A DNA stretch of 64,000 nt from Anaeromassilibacillus senegalensis (lineage in GTDB: Bacteria; Bacillota; Clostridia; Oscillospirales; Acutalibacteraceae), in the NCBI RefSeq assembly GCF_021531715.1, contig NZ_JAFBIT010000002.1, positions 574,153 through 638,152 of the forward strand. The letters are read 5' to 3'. Made by a program: the position numbers and the translations under genes. Under the pieces are notes generated by a model. That model was not told the origin of the DNA. It did not search any database and saw only the letters and a program-made list of their open reading frames with translations. Shown piece after piece: positions 25,537 to 33,112 of this stretch. How positions within the stretch are numbered: the stretch's first letter is position 1; the number at the start of each line of letters is the position of its first letter.

Positions 25537-27418
25537 GGTATGCCCCCTTATCGTCGTTGTGTGCGGAAAGCCAGATCAGCAGCACCGAGATATCCGCCGG
25601 CGAAACGCCCGAAATGCGCCCCGCTTGTCCGATATTCTCCGGACGCACGCGGTTCAGCTTTTCGCGCGCCTCGAGCCGCAGACCGGCGATTCCGGCGTAG
25701 TCGATGTCCTTCGGCAAGAGCCGTTTCTCAAGCCGGCGCATTTCGGCGATATCCTGCAGCTGCCGCTTGATGTAACCCTCGTATTTAAGCGACGTCTCGA
25801 CGCTCTCGAAAATTTCCGCCGGATAGTCCGGACGGTTCGGATCGACGGGCGTTAAGTCACGGTAGGTGATCTGCGGGCGTCGCAAAAGCTCCGACATGCG
25901 CACGCCGGTCGACACCGGCGATGTTCCACGTGAAACCAAGATTTCGTTCAGCGCCTCCGTCGGCGACAGAACGGTCTTTTCCGCGCGCTTTAATTCCTCC
26001 GCCTTGCGCGATTGCTTGAGCTGGAATTTCTCCCAGCGCCGGTCAGAGATCAGCCCCAGCTCGCGCCCGATCGGCGTCAGGCGTTCGTCTGCGTTATCCT
26101 GCCGCAGGACGAGCCGGTATTCCGAGCGCGAGGTCATCATGCGGTACGGGTCAGTCACGCCCTTCGTGATCAGATCGTCGATCAGCGTGCCGATGTACGA
26201 GCTCGCGCGGTCAAGCACGAGCGGCGCGCGCCCGAGAATTTTCAGCGCCGCGTTCGCGCCCGCGATGAAGCCCTGCGCCGCTGCCTCCTCATAGCCGGAG
26301 CTGCCGTTGAACTGCCCCGCGCCGTAAAGCCCGGAAAAATCGCGGAATTCCAGCGTCGCGCCGAGCTGGAGCGGGTCGCAGCAGTCGTATTCAATCGCAT
26401 AGGCACTGCGCATGATCTGCACGTTTTCGAGACCCTTAATCGTGCGGTAAAACGCGATCTGCACATCCTCGGGCAGAGACGAGCTCATGCCCTGCAGGTA
26501 CATTTCCTCCGTCTCCGCACCGCACGGCTCGATGAAAAGCTGGTGGCGCGGCTTTTCGGAAAATCGCACGATTTTGTCCTCGATGCTCGGGCAGTAGCGT
26601 GGGCCGACGCCCTCGATCATCCCGCCGTACAGCGGGGAGCGATGGATATTCTTCAGGATAACTTCCTTGGTGCAGTCGTTCGTCCAGCTCACGTGGCAGA
26701 CCGCCTTGTTCTCCGGCGGCGTTTCGGTGTCAAACGAAAACGGCGTCACCGGCTCGTCGCCGCGCTGCTCCTCGAGGTCGGTAAAATCGATCGAGGAACG
26801 CAGCACGCGGGCGGGCGTGCCGGTCTTGAAGCGGCGCAGCTCGATGCCGAGGCGGGACAGCGCGCCGGCCAGCTCCGTCGCGGGGAACATGCCGTCCGGG
26901 CCGCCCGCGTAGGAAACATCGCCGACAAAAATCTTGCCGCCGAGGAACGTACCCGTCGCGAGCACGACCGCCTTGCAAGTGTACTGCGCGCCGAGCCGCG
27001 TCGTCAAGCGCCACGCGTCGTTTTCGCGGAACAGGTCGACGACCTCCGCCTGCTTCATCTCGAGATTCGGGCAGAGCTCGAGCTTGTGCTTCATCACGCG
27101 CGCGTACTGGTTGCGGTCGATCTGCGCGCGCAGCGAGTGCACCGCCGGGCCTTTGCCGAGATTCAGCATCCGGCTCTGGAGCGTGCACGCGTCCGCCGTC
27201 TTGCCCATTTCGCCGCCGAGCGCGTCGATTTCGCGGACGAGGTGACCCTTTGCCGTGCCACCGATGCTCGGGTTACACGGGCAGTTGCCCACCGCGTCCA
27301 TATTGATTGTAAAAACCGCCGTGTGACAGCCAAGGCGGGCGGAAGCGAGCGCCGCTTCAATGCCAGCGTGCCCCGCGCCGATCACGGCGACGTCAAAATT
27401 TCCTGCTTCGTAGTTCAT
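25520..27418 (-). CDS. mnmG: tRNA U34 carboxymethylaminomethyl synthase subunit MnmG
   Basis: A 632-residue FAD enzyme (GidA) working with MnmE to modify uridine 34 of certain tRNAs. FAD-binding motif GAGHAG at residues 14-19; the conserved CNPSIGGTAKGHLVREIDALGG Cys-containing loop lies near 46; the C-terminal helical domain contacts MnmE. The start at 27418 has only a weak RBS (GGATGA). A parS site lies inside the gene at 25922-25937. The upstream gap to mnmE holds a dispersed repeat. Confidence 0.96.
   Translation of the reverse strand: MNYEAGNFDVAVIGAGHAGIEAALASARLGCHTAVFTINMDAVGNCPCNPSIGGTAKGHLVREIDALGGEMGKTADACTLQSRMLNLGKGPAVHSLRAQIDRNQYARVMKHKLELCPNLEMKQAEVVDLFRENDAWRLTTRLGAQYTCKAVVLATGTFLGGKIFVGDVSYAGGPDGMFPATELAGALSRLGIELRRFKTGTPARVLRSSIDFTDLEEQRGDEPVTPFSFDTETPPENKAVCHVSWTNDCTKEVILKNIHRSPLYGGMIEGVGPRYCPSIEDKIVRFSEKPRHQLFIEPCGAETEEMYLQGMSSSLPEDVQIAFYRTIKGLENVQIMRSAYAIEYDCCDPLQLGATLEFRDFSGLYGAGQFNGSSGYEEAAAQGFIAGANAALKILGRAPLVLDRASSYIGTLIDDLITKGVTDPYRMMTSRSEYRLVLRQDNADERLTPIGRELGLISDRRWEKFQLKQSRKAEELKRAEKTVLSPTEALNEILVSRGTSPVSTGVRMSELLRRPQITYRDLTPVDPNRPDYPAEIFESVETSLKYEGYIKRQLQDIAEMRRLEKRLLPKDIDYAGIAGLRLEAREKLNRVRPENIGQAGRISGVSPADISVLLIWLSAHNDDKGAYHGDTE
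25922..25937. other. parS site inside mnmG
   Basis: TGTTCCACGTGAAACC matches 15 of 16 positions of the parS consensus. Confidence 0.85.
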
Positions 27419-27463
27419 TGTGTATCATCCATAAAAAAGATTTGATGTAAAGTGTTTCACGAT

Positions 27464-27600
27464 CCGCCGCCTTTTGAAAAAGGCGGGCGAAAACTTTTTT
27501 ATCTAGTGTACCGGAAGCATCCTCCGTACGCGTTTGCAAAAACTTCTTTCCTTCTGCAGTGAAGCGTGTGCACACACGCGACTCCGCGACTTCGCAGCGG
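27464..27600 (+). repeat. Dispersed repeat, copy B (blocks 1 and 2)
   Basis: Block 1 (27464-27499) has the same hairpin as copies A and C. Block 2 (TCCGCGACTTCGCAGCGG, 27583-27600) is shared exactly with copy C. Between them lies an ACGCGTTTGC segment and the palindromic GCGTGTG/CACACGC at about 27564-27579. It fills the mnmE-mnmG gap. Confidence 0.75.
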
Positions 27601-27611
27601 GTCGTACCCGC

Positions 27612-28976
27612 CTATTTGCCGACGCAGAATTTGGAGAAGACTTTGTCCACGACGGCGTCGGAGACACGCTCGCCGGTCAGCTCGTTCAGGGATGCGATCG
27701 CGCCCTCCAGCGACACCGTCACCGCGTCCCACGTCATGCCGAGGGAGAGTGCGTCCTGCGCTTCCTTGATGCAGTTCAGCGCCGCTTCGGCGTCCGCGCG
27801 CTGGCGCTCCGTGTAGAGAATGCCGTCATTCGGGTTCAGCTTCGCCGTGTGCAGCGCGCGGGACGATGCCTCGCTCAGCGCAGACAAACCGTCGCCGGAA
27901 AGCGCCGAGATCGTCACCACCTCGGAGAAACGCGCGCGGATCGTCTGCAGGTCGATCTGCGCCGGCAGGTCGGACTTGTTGACCACCGCCACACAAGGCG
28001 TCGAGCCGATCGCGTCCATCATCGCGCGGTCATCGTCGTTCAGCGCTTCGCTCGCATCAAAAACCGCGAGCACAAACTGCGCCGTTTTGAGCCGGTCCAA
28101 CGCAATGCGCACGCCAATGCGCTCCACGCGGTCGTCCGTCTCGCGGATGCCTGCCGTGTCGGCAAGCCGCAGAGGAATGCCGCCGAGCAGCACCGTTTCC
28201 TCCACGACGTCCCGCGTCGTGCCCGCAAGCTCGGTCACGATCGACCGCTCGCAGCCCGCCAGTAGGTTCATCAGCGTCGATTTGCCCGCGTTCGGCTTGC
28301 CCGCAATGACCGTCACCACGCCTTCGCGCAGGACACGTCCGCCGTCAAAGCTCTCGAGCAGCGTCTCAAGCGCTTTACGCCCCGCCGCAAGCCGTGTTTT
28401 CAACATTTCTTCGTCCACCTGTGGAATATCGTCGTCCGGGTAATCCGCCCACGCCGCAAGATGCGCCCCGACGTCGGTCAGATCGTCGCGGATCGCCCCA
28501 ATGCGCCGGGAAAGCACGCCGTCGTGCCCCGCCTGCGCCGCCTTCATCGCTTCGCGCCCTTCGGCGGAAATCAGTTCCATGACCGCCTCGGCCTGCGCGA
28601 GATCCATTTTGCCGTTCAGAAACGCGCGGCGCGTGAATTCGCCCGCCGCCGCCGGCGCTGCGCCCGCCGCGAAGACCGCCTTTAAAACGGATTTTAGGAC
28701 AAACAGCCCGCCGTGGCACGAAAGCTCCACGACATCTTCGCCCGTAAAGCTCTTCGGCGCGGCAAAAACCGTCGCGATGCATTCGTCGAGGCGCACGCCG
28801 TCCGCGTCAAATACGTGTCCGAAGCGGCAAGTGTAGCCCGCCGCCGTATGCAGTTTTTCACCCGACACCGCGCGGAAAACACGGTCGCCGACCGATCGCG
28901 CCTCTTCGCCGGAGATGCGGATGATCCCGATGCCGCCCGGCGCCGCCGCCGTAGAAATCGCCGCAATTGTTTTCAT
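27612..28976 (-). CDS. mnmE: tRNA modification GTPase MnmE
   Basis: A 454-residue GTPase (TrmE). The N-terminal folate-binding domain covers about residues 1-118. The helical domain carries an inserted G domain with G1 GKPNAGKST (about 221-229), G2 TTRD, G3 DTAGI and G4 NKSD. The last residues FCVGK match the essential C-terminal F-C-x-G-K motif. RBS AAGAGG. The promoter is probably the extended -10 at 29112-29120. Confidence 0.96.
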   Translation of the reverse strand: MKTIAAISTAAAPGGIGIIRISGEEARSVGDRVFRAVSGEKLHTAAGYTCRFGHVFDADGVRLDECIATVFAAPKSFTGEDVVELSCHGGLFVLKSVLKAVFAAGAAPAAAGEFTRRAFLNGKMDLAQAEAVMELISAEGREAMKAAQAGHDGVLSRRIGAIRDDLTDVGAHLAAWADYPDDDIPQVDEEMLKTRLAAGRKALETLLESFDGGRVLREGVVTVIAGKPNAGKSTLMNLLAGCERSIVTELAGTTRDVVEETVLLGGIPLRLADTAGIRETDDRVERIGVRIALDRLKTAQFVLAVFDASEALNDDDRAMMDAIGSTPCVAVVNKSDLPAQIDLQTIRARFSEVVTISALSGDGLSALSEASSRALHTAKLNPNDGILYTERQRADAEAALNCIKEAQDALSLGMTWDAVTVSLEGAIASLNELTGERVSDAVVDKVFSKFCVGK

Positions 28977-29002
28977 TTCTTACCTCTTATACAAAATATA
29001 AT

Positions 29003-29100
29003 TTATTTGTTTTTTATTCTATAATGCACCAGCGCGTAGACGATGCCCCATACGACGAGCGCCGCCGCAAGAAAAGCGCCGCAGAAACTCCCATTTTCAT
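29003..29100 (-). pseudogene. Tiny membrane protein out of frame by one base
   Basis: From ATG 29100 (ideal AGGAG six bases upstream) the frame gives MKMGVSAALFLRRRSS and stops without sense. One more A in the AAAA run at 29094-29097 would give MKNGSFCGAF followed by a clean membrane helix and a basic tail HYRIKNK, ending at TAA 29005-29003, 26 bases before mnmE. So a roughly 32-residue membrane protein is either broken, misread in an A-run, or made by slippage. Confidence 0.45.
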
Positions 29101-29111
29101 TTACTTCTCCT

Positions 29112-29120
29112 ATTATAACA
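29112..29120 (-). promoter_or_regulatory. Extended -10 promoter of the mnmE operon
   Basis: TGTTATAAT on the minus strand. The -35 at 17 bases is poor. A start point about 12 bases downstream would fall at the small ORF, leaving its RBS at the very 5' end. Confidence 0.45.
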
Positions 29121-29151
29121 CTCTAAAAGCCGCTGCGCCACCTGTTTTTGC

Positions 29152-29183
29152 AAAAGAAAAGAACCCACAAGGGGTTCTTTCCG
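29152..29183 (-). terminator. Terminator of the GNAT gene at 29235
   Basis: AAAGAACCC/GGGTTCTTT, five-base loop, followed by TTTTCTTTT on the minus strand. Confidence 0.85.
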
Positions 29184-29234
29184 AAAAAAGTCTTTGGCTA
29201 TGTTTTCCCGTCTTGTTCCGCGCGCGGCTTTCCA

Positions 29235-29759
29235 TTATTTTTTCATGTTCTCCCATTCATCCCGGGTAATCCTGTACACCTTGGTGACGGTGTTGACCGG
29301 GTCTTCATACTCCTCGATCAGGTGCATCCCGTTTTTGATCGCGGTGCCGTACGAGCCCGCGTTCGTGTACTTCATGTAGGAGTACACCGCATCGAAATCC
29401 GTGTGCGTGAAGAAGAAATCCCGGCACGCGCGCGCCGCTTCCGTCGCATAGCCCTTGCGCTGGCAGTCCTTGTGGATGTGGTAGCCGATCTCGGGCTTCA
29501 TTTCCCCGTGGATCTTCTGCATCGTGATGCCGCAGTCGCCGATCACCCGGCCGGTCTCTTTCAGCGTCACCGCCCAAAGCCCGTAGCCGTACTGCGCGTA
29601 ATTTTCGAGGTTCCAGCGAATCCACCCCTGCGTTTTTTCGCGGTCGAACGGCTTTGGATAGTGCCGCATCGTTTCCGGATCGGAGAAAATCTCGTACAGG
29701 GCGTCAAAATCGTCGGTTGTCATTTCTCTGAGGATCAGTCTTTCCGTTTCCAATTGCAT
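29235..29759 (-). CDS. RimJ/RimL-type N-acetyltransferase
   Basis: A 174-residue GNAT of the RimJ/RimL group. Opens with LETERLILREMTTDDFDALYEIF, has the IGYHIHKDCQRKGYATEAARA acetyl-CoA loop (about residues 95-115) and ends with a long beta-strand pair. Relatives acetylate ribosomal-protein N-termini or small amines. Start at 29759 chosen from AAAGGAG upstream. It sits between mnmE and jag with terminators on both sides, so it is its own unit. Confidence 0.85.
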   Translation of the reverse strand: MQLETERLILREMTTDDFDALYEIFSDPETMRHYPKPFDREKTQGWIRWNLENYAQYGYGLWAVTLKETGRVIGDCGITMQKIHGEMKPEIGYHIHKDCQRKGYATEAARACRDFFFTHTDFDAVYSYMKYTNAGSYGTAIKNGMHLIEEYEDPVNTVTKVYRITRDEWENMKK

Positions 29760-29817
29760 TTTTCTCTCTCCTTTTCCCACGTATTGGCTGCTTCTGCGCG
29801 CGGCGTCCCCATTTCAG

Positions 29818-29850
29818 AGGAAAAGAAAAGAACCCGCTGGGGGTTCTTTT
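29818..29850 (-). terminator. Terminator of the rpmH-jag operon
   Basis: AAAAGAACCC/GGGTTCTTTT, five-base loop, then TTTTCTTTT-type tract on the minus strand. Almost the same sequence as the terminator at 29152. Confidence 0.85.
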
Positions 29851-29871
29851 CCGGATGTAAAAGCCTTAGAC

Positions 29872-30699
29872 TTATTTCTTCTCAATCTTGCCGTAGGGCG
29901 TCGAAACGTCGTCGAGCACGCGCGGTGCGACGGGCTGTGCCGGGCGCTGCGGACGGCTGTTGGAGCGGCGCTGCTGCGATCTGCCGCCGCGGTCATTGCG
30001 GCCGTCACGATTGAAACCTCCCTTGCCGCCGCGGTTTCCGCCCCGGCGGTTGTCGCGCTTCTGGATACGCTCGCCGCCCTCGGGACCGATGACGACGTGG
30101 CGCGCGAGATCTTCGCCCTCGCTCCAGGACTTTGCGCCCTCCACGGTCTGCACCGCCGTGTGGATGATGCGGCGCTCATACGGATTCATCGGCTCCAGAG
30201 ACGCGTTGCGGCCTGTCTTCACGGCGCGCGCCGCCATCTTCTTGCCGAGGTTTTCCAAAGTTTCCTTGCGCTTTTCGCGGTAGTTGCCCACGTCCAGCGT
30301 AATGCGGTAGTAGGACTCGTCCACGTGGTTGGCGACGAGCGACGCGAGATACTGGAGCGCGTCGAGCGTTTCGCCGCGGTGGCCGATAATAAAGCCGATG
30401 TCCTCACCGGTGAGCGCCAGCTCTGCGCCGGCCTCCTCCTCGCGGATCTCTACCTGAATGTCCTTTAGGCCCATGCCGCTGAGAATGGTGCGCAGGTACT
30501 CCGCCGCCACATCGGCAGGTGTCTCGCGGATAAAAGCGCGAACCTTTGCCGGATTGCCGCCAAAGAGGCCAAAACGCTTCTTTTCCGGCAGCTCGAGAAT
30601 CTCAAATTCCGCCTCCGTCGTGTCTACGCCGAGCTGTGCGCAGGCGTTTGCGTGCGCTTCCTCAACCGTTGCGCCCGTTGCAATTGCTTCTTTTACCAT
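29872..30699 (-). CDS. jag: RNA-binding protein Jag/KhpB with RG-rich tail
   Basis: A 275-residue protein: Jag N-terminal domain (about 1-50, with KKRFGLFG), a KH domain (about 75-150, IGHRGETLDALQYL), an R3H domain (about 155-210, with RRIIHTAV) and a tail of about 70 residues (210-275) rich in Arg, Gly, Asn and Gln. KhpB forms an RNA-binding complex with KhpA and influences cell elongation and division in other Firmicutes. The tail is unusually long: the Bacillus protein is about 208 residues and ends near the R3H domain. Last gene of the rpmH-rnpA-yidD-yidC-jag operon. Confidence 0.93.
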   Translation of the reverse strand: MVKEAIATGATVEEAHANACAQLGVDTTEAEFEILELPEKKRFGLFGGNPAKVRAFIRETPADVAAEYLRTILSGMGLKDIQVEIREEEAGAELALTGEDIGFIIGHRGETLDALQYLASLVANHVDESYYRITLDVGNYREKRKETLENLGKKMAARAVKTGRNASLEPMNPYERRIIHTAVQTVEGAKSWSEGEDLARHVVIGPEGGERIQKRDNRRGGNRGGKGGFNRDGRNDRGGRSQQRRSNSRPQRPAQPVAPRVLDDVSTPYGKIEKK

Positions 30700-30781
30700 T
30701 GCTTTTCTGCATCCTTTCTTGCTGTTCCGTTATATCTTGTTATCCCGTGTGGAGTGAAAGGAGGTGGGATAATCGGCTGAT

Positions 30782-31858
30782 TTATTTGCGGCTTCCGAGA
30801 TAATCGGAGGTCGTGCCTTTATTCTTCTGCGCGCCGCCGGATTTCTTTGTTGCGGTCTTTTTGGCCTGCTGCGCGTTGATGCGGTTCTGCTGCGCCTGAT
30901 TTTTCGCCTCGATCTTGTCCGCAATCTGCTTCTGGAGGTTTGCGGGCAGAGGCTTTATCTTTTGATCTGCCTCAAGCAGCGTCACATAGCGGCTCGCTTC
31001 GGAGTGCGCGGAAACCTGCTCGGGTGAGAAATACTTATGCGTGACGATCGACTGCACAAAGCCGACGACCGCGGAAATGATCCAATAGAAGCCGACAGCG
31101 CCGGGCATGATGAATGCCCAGTACGCGGAAAGCAGCGGCATGCCGTACAGCATAACCTTCATGCAGCCGCCGCCCGACTGCTGCTGCTGCGGCTGGAGCT
31201 TCTGCATGATAAACGTCTGGCCCCAATAGGTGACAAGCGCCAGAACCGGAATGATCCACATCATCGAAGCAAACGAAGAGGCATTCGGCGTGGCGAGCAG
31301 GTCGAGCCCAAGGAACTTAAAGCCCTTGCCGAAGAACTCGATCTTCTCGATGTCCTCCGCGGAGAACATCGTCAGATGATCCTTCAGCACCGAGAAATTC
31401 TTCACGATTTCAAGCTCTACATACTGATTCGTGCTCGCGATACCCGGAATCTTCGAGACGAAGTCCGTCGCCTGCGCAATCGTTTCCTTTGCGATGTGCA
31501 GCGTATTCGAAAGCGGATAAATGACCGAATAGTAAATGCCCAGCATGATCGGGAACGGAAGCAGCGTCATCAGGCAGCCGCCGCCGGGGTTGACGCCCTC
31601 TTTTTCGTACAGCTTCTGCAGTTCCTCGTTGTATTTCATCTTGTCGTTTGCGTAGCGGGTCTGCAGCTCCTTCTGCTTGTTCGCCAGCCTGGACTGCGCG
31701 GCCATGCTCTTCTGCGATTTGATGGAGAAGGGGAACATCATCGCCTTGACAATAATGGTAAACAGGATAATCGCTACGCCGTAGTTTTTAAAGATCGTAT
31801 ACAGGAACCACAGCAGATAGCCGAGTATGCTGCCGAAGAAATTAAAGATAGTCATCAT
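30782..31858 (-). CDS. yidC: Membrane protein insertase YidC
   Basis: A 358-residue Oxa1/YidC insertase. The first helix is at about 10-35. A cytoplasmic charged hairpin follows (KSMAAQSRLANKQKELQTRYANDKMKYN split by K/R/E residues, about 50-90), then the Gly-Gly-Gly-Cys entry to helix 2 and three further helices up to about residue 290. A basic C-terminal tail (AQQAKKTATKKSGGAQKN) can contact the ribosome. It has no lipobox, unlike Bacillus SpoIIIJ. The ATG at 31858 is preferred over the in-frame TTG at 31870, which is one base from the AAGGA. Confidence 0.94.
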   Translation of the reverse strand: MMTIFNFFGSILGYLLWFLYTIFKNYGVAIILFTIIVKAMMFPFSIKSQKSMAAQSRLANKQKELQTRYANDKMKYNEELQKLYEKEGVNPGGGCLMTLLPFPIMLGIYYSVIYPLSNTLHIAKETIAQATDFVSKIPGIASTNQYVELEIVKNFSVLKDHLTMFSAEDIEKIEFFGKGFKFLGLDLLATPNASSFASMMWIIPVLALVTYWGQTFIMQKLQPQQQQSGGGCMKVMLYGMPLLSAYWAFIMPGAVGFYWIISAVVGFVQSIVTHKYFSPEQVSAHSEASRYVTLLEADQKIKPLPANLQKQIADKIEAKNQAQQNRINAQQAKKTATKKSGGAQKNKGTTSDYLGSRK

Positions 31859-31882
31859 ATTTGTGATCAAATCCTTCCCGGA

Positions 31883-32131
31883 TCAAGTCTCGTTCTTTTT
31901 CTTTTTCTCGGGCACGGGATCATAGCCGCCCCTTGAAAACGGATTGCAGCGCAGAATGCGCCACAGCGCCAGCAGTCCGCCCTTGATACAGCCGAACCGC
32001 TCGATCGCCTCTATCCCGTACTGCGAACAGGTGGGGATATATTTGCAGCAGCCCCTTGTGCTGCTCGGTCTTATTTTTTGATAAAGCCGGATCAGCGCCA
32101 CCAGCGCTTTTCGCGGCGAAAAACGGCTCAT
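31883..32131 (-). CDS. yidD: Membrane protein insertion efficiency factor YidD
   Basis: An 82-residue YidD family member with the invariant [20 protein letters not shown] and [12 protein letters not shown] segments. Thought to help YidC at the inner membrane. It overlaps rnpA by four bases (ATGA), the usual arrangement. Confidence 0.95.
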   Translation of the reverse strand: MSRFSPRKALVALIRLYQKIRPSSTRGCCKYIPTCSQYGIEAIERFGCIKGGLLALWRILRCNPFSRGGYDPVPEKKKKNET

Positions 32132-32517
32132 GCCTGTTTTTCGGGCGCGCTTTTTTCGCGTCCGCCCTTATTTTTGGTTGCAGAAACAAGCACGCCGAGT
32201 TCCTCCAGCGCGCTTGTCATTTCCGTACATACGGTTTGGCAGCTTACAAACGGTGTTTTCCCGCGCGACACCAGCACGATATCGAAGCCCGGCTTCATCT
32301 GCGGGTACAGCGCGCGTGCGCTTTCACGCAGAAGGCGGCGCGCACGGTTTCGCTTCACCGCGTTGCCGATTTTTTTGCTGGCCGTAATGCCGATGCGCGG
32401 CCCCGGCCCGCCCCGCCGCATACAGTACGCGACGAGCGACGGCCGCACCGCGCTCTTTCCGCGGGCGTAGACGCGCTTGAATTCATGGTTTTCGGTCAGC
32501 GGTACGATAATATCCAT
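32128..32517 (-). CDS. rnpA: Ribonuclease P protein component
   Basis: A 129-residue basic protein that helps the RNase P RNA trim tRNA 5' ends. It carries the RNR motif [13 protein letters not shown] (about residues 57-69). Start at MDIIVPL (32517), with AGGGA nine bases upstream; the longer frame upstream lacks an RBS. Directly downstream of rpmH, as in nearly all bacteria. Confidence 0.95.
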   Translation of the reverse strand: MDIIVPLTENHEFKRVYARGKSAVRPSLVAYCMRRGGPGPRIGITASKKIGNAVKRNRARRLLRESARALYPQMKPGFDIVLVSRGKTPFVSCQTVCTEMTSALEELGVLVSATKNKGGREKSAPEKQA

Positions 32518-32596
32518 ACGATTTTCCCTGTGCCTTTGTGCCGACTTGCATGCAAAACAAAGAAAGGTCACACGTCGGTGACCCTCAAAGCATACA

Positions 32597-32731
32597 TCAA
32601 TAAGTTAAACGTGCTCTGCCCTTTGCTCTGCGACGCGCCAGGACCTTACGTCCGTTGCGTGTAGACATTCTCTTTCTGAAGCCATGCTCCTTCTTTCTGT
32701 GGAGCTTCTTCGGCTGATAGGTTCTCAGCAT
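32597..32731 (-). CDS. rpmH: 50S ribosomal protein L34
   Basis: A 44-residue protein too short for many gene finders: starts [18 protein letters not shown] and continues [20 protein letters not shown], matching L34 end to end. RBS AAAGGAGGG. It leads the rpmH-rnpA-yidD-yidC-jag operon from a near-consensus promoter at 32800-32829, and diverges from dnaA across the origin. Confidence 0.98.
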   Translation of the reverse strand: MLRTYQPKKLHRKKEHGFRKRMSTRNGRKVLARRRAKGRARLTY

Positions 32732-32799
32732 ATCAAAAACCCTCCTTTCGTGAGGTTACTTTGCAAAATCCGTAACACAACAGTCTGTTACAGTTAAGC

Positions 32800-32829
32800 A
32801 TTATACCTTAAAACGGGAGAATCTGTCAA
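32800..32829 (-). promoter_or_regulatory. Promoter of the rpmH operon
   Basis: Perfect TTGACA (32824-32829) and TATAAT (32800-32805) with an 18-base spacer, minus strand. Confidence 0.88.
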
Positions 32830-32963
32830 CCTTTTTTCCGGTTTTTAAAGAAAAAAATCGGCGCAAAATGGCGGCGTCCCATATTCTGCGTTTTTCTTTT
32901 CCAAAACCACAGAATATAGATCTCACAGCGCGCCCGAATTTTCAACAATACCGCGAATTTTTG

Positions 32964-32992
32964 TGGACAACCGGCCGATTTTGTGCTACACT
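32964..32992 (+). promoter_or_regulatory. dnaA promoter with overlapping DnaA box
   Basis: TGGACA (32964-32969), 17-base spacer, TACACT (32987-32992) with an extended TGC before it. The reversed DnaA box at 32962-32970 covers the -35, so DnaA should repress its own gene. Confidence 0.7.
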
Positions 32993-33033
32993 CTATATTA
33001 GTATTTTATCGCCAAAATGCAGGAGGCGCGCGG

Positions 33034-33047
33034 ATTTCCCGGGAAAA
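33034..33047. other. Noc-binding-site-like sequence in the dnaA leader
   Basis: ATTTCCCGGGAAAA matches the Bacillus subtilis Noc consensus ATTTCCCGGGAAAT at 13 of 14 positions. It lies between the dnaA promoter and start codon. Confidence 0.5.
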
Positions 33048-33112
33048 CCGCTGAGGGCAGAGCCGGCGTTTTGCGTACCGATACGAGACCACGGGAGAAA
33101 GGGAAACAGGAA

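Larger units (their letters stand above)
32830..33112. other. Upstream part of the origin (rpmH-dnaA gap)
   Basis: Gene-free and AT-rich. It holds the dnaA promoter, one good DnaA box (TTGTCCACA reversed, 32962-32970) and the Noc-type site in the dnaA leader. Few boxes compared with the dnaA-dnaN gap. Confidence 0.6.

Noticed and set aside
27453..27461. A further parS at TGTTTCACG before mnmG
   Set aside because: Only the left half matches; the right half reads ATCCGCC.
27393..27575. Short minus-strand ORF containing KVFARLFQKAA
   Set aside because: The same peptide piece appears at each copy of the dispersed repeat. It is a translation of the repeat, not a gene.
32830..33112. A full second DnaA-box cluster upstream of dnaA
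   Set aside because: Only one convincing box is present. The upstream gap holds promoters and the Noc-like site, but not an array.
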